A stretch of 6,812 nt of DNA from Devosia equisanguinis (lineage in GTDB: Bacteria; Pseudomonadota; Alphaproteobacteria; Rhizobiales; Hyphomicrobiaceae). The notes beneath the pieces are model-generated. The model did no database searches. It was not told the origin of the DNA and was given only the letters and a program-made list of their open reading frames with translations. The stretch covers positions 1-6,812 of the forward strand of contig CAMDMH010000165.1 of assembly GCA_945901835.1 (NCBI GenBank). The letters are read 5' to 3'. Position numbers and translations under genes: made by a program. Positions within the stretch are counted from its first letter, which is position 1. Each line of letters opens with the position of its first letter. Shown here in pieces: positions 6,007 to 6,812 of this stretch.

Positions 6007-6812
6007 CTATCCTTTGCGTTGATCGAACCGCCGCTCGAACACGCTTTCTGCAATGCGGTTCTTCAGGATCTCGATGGAACCGCCAGCGATCATCCAGCCG
6101 CGTGTCCGCCGCACGCAGTATTCAACGAGGCTTTCCTCGCTGAACCCCATGCCGCCCATCACCTGCATGGCCTCGTTGGCGACCTCGAAGCCGGCGGTGT
6201 TGCATGCGAGCTTTGCCACAGCCGTATCGTAGGCAGAAGGCAACCCGCCCGCGGCTTCCGCGCCGGCAACCGCCCGATAAAGCAGCAACTGCGCTGAATC
6301 GAGCTTCACCGCCATCTCGGCGAACTTCCACTGCAGCCCCTGGAACTCGCACAAGTGCCGACCGAATTGCCGCCGCGTCTTGGCGTACTCGCGCGCGATG
6401 TTGAACGCATGCCGCCCCAGCGCCAGCGCACGCGACGAGTTGCCGAGCCGCTCCACGTTGAACCCGGAGATCTGCTTCTTGAACCCGCCTTCGCCGAGCA
6501 GCACGTTGGCTTGCGGTATCCGGCAGTTCTCGAAATGCAGCTCCGACCATTCCTCGCCGTTCATGAAACGCGACGGCTTGCCGACCGTGAACCCCGGCGC
6601 CCCCTTCTCGATCAGCACCGAGCCGATGCCGCCGACACCTGGCCCGAAGCGCACATAGACCAGGAACACCTTCGCCTCGGGACTGTGTGTCGAGAAGATC
6701 TTGGTGCCGTTGATGAGCCAGCCGTCGCCGTCTTTCGTTGCGCTCGACTTCAGTTCGGTGACGGCCGACCCTGCATCCGGCTCCGTCATGCCCAGACTGA
6801 TGAGAGACCGCC
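6007..6812 (-). CDS. Acyl-CoA dehydrogenase, C-terminal part (5' end beyond window)
   Basis: The C-terminal roughly 268 residues of an FAD-dependent acyl-CoA dehydrogenase, which oxidises an acyl-CoA to the 2-enoyl-CoA and passes electrons to ETF. The frame stays open to the right edge (RSLISLG before the Met at 6789), and TEPDAGS, an internal family motif of the flavin-binding middle domain, follows. The ATG at 6789 is therefore not the start, and about 110-120 N-terminal residues are missing. Further landmarks: NGTKIFST, the beta-domain stretch GFTVG...W.ELHFENCRIP..N.LGE, TRRQFG, and the C-terminal MGGMGF and IAGGSIEILKNRIAE. Where many acyl-CoA dehydrogenases have the catalytic Glu ('YEGT'), this one has Gly (AGGS). 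Glu in FNVERL (codon 6453-6451) sits where isovaleryl-CoA dehydrogenase has its base. It converges on the lyase gene across a repeat; its operon lies to the right. Confidence 0.92.
   Translation of the reverse strand, partial: RSLISLGMTEPDAGSAVTELKSSATKDGDGWLINGTKIFSTHSPEAKVFLVYVRFGPGVGGIGSVLIEKGAPGFTVGKPSRFMNGEEWSELHFENCRIPQANVLLGEGGFKKQISGFNVERLGNSSRALALGRHAFNIAREYAKTRRQFGRHLCEFQGLQWKFAEMAVKLDSAQLLLYRAVAGAEAAGGLPSAYDTAVAKLACNTAGFEVANEAMQVMGGMGFSEESLVEYCVRRTRGWMIAGGSIEILKNRIAESVFERRFDQRKG

Overview
The window looks like a metabolic stretch of a high-GC (about 60% by eye) proteobacterial chromosome. Two long-form Bug/TctC-type tricarboxylate-binding proteins of the 'GGGYD' subgroup, a KKCGH isocitrate-lyase-superfamily enzyme and a CoA dehydrogenase suggest a versatile soil or plant-associated bacterium, for example a Bradyrhizobium-like alphaproteobacterium or a Burkholderiales member. 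The sequence does not decide between these.

Left part (1-1892): two 10-bp direct repeats 25 bp apart resemble the terminal repeats of an IS21-type insertion sequence. They lie directly against the start of a lone ModA-like periplasmic binding protein (98-856). After 167 bp without a gene comes a complete tRNA-Ala(GGC) with encoded CCA (1024-1099). 43 bp later begins a classical short-chain dehydrogenase/reductase (1143-1892).

Central part (1918-5856): a probable catabolic cluster around a divergent promoter region (4874-4956). Leftward runs an Asp/Glu-racemase-superfamily enzyme whose active site resembles arylmalonate decarboxylase (one cysteine, glycine at the other position). It is followed after 18 bp by a Bug-type binding protein, and after a 100-bp gap containing a 15-bp dyad by a second one. 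Rightward runs a methylisocitrate-lyase/PEP-mutase family enzyme. No membrane component of the tripartite transporter (TctA/TctB) is in the window.

Right part (5857-6812): a 14-bp perfect inverted repeat spanning 88 bp, like a REP/REPIN element, fills the convergent gap before the C-terminal part of an acyl-CoA dehydrogenase whose N-terminus lies beyond the right edge.

Taken together (inference): periplasmic capture of a di- or tricarboxylate, decarboxylation or isomerisation of a substituted malonate- or maleate-like acid, C-C cleavage by the lyase, and redox steps by the SDR and acyl-CoA dehydrogenase would make a coherent route for a branched dicarboxylic acid. No individual substrate can be read from the sequence.
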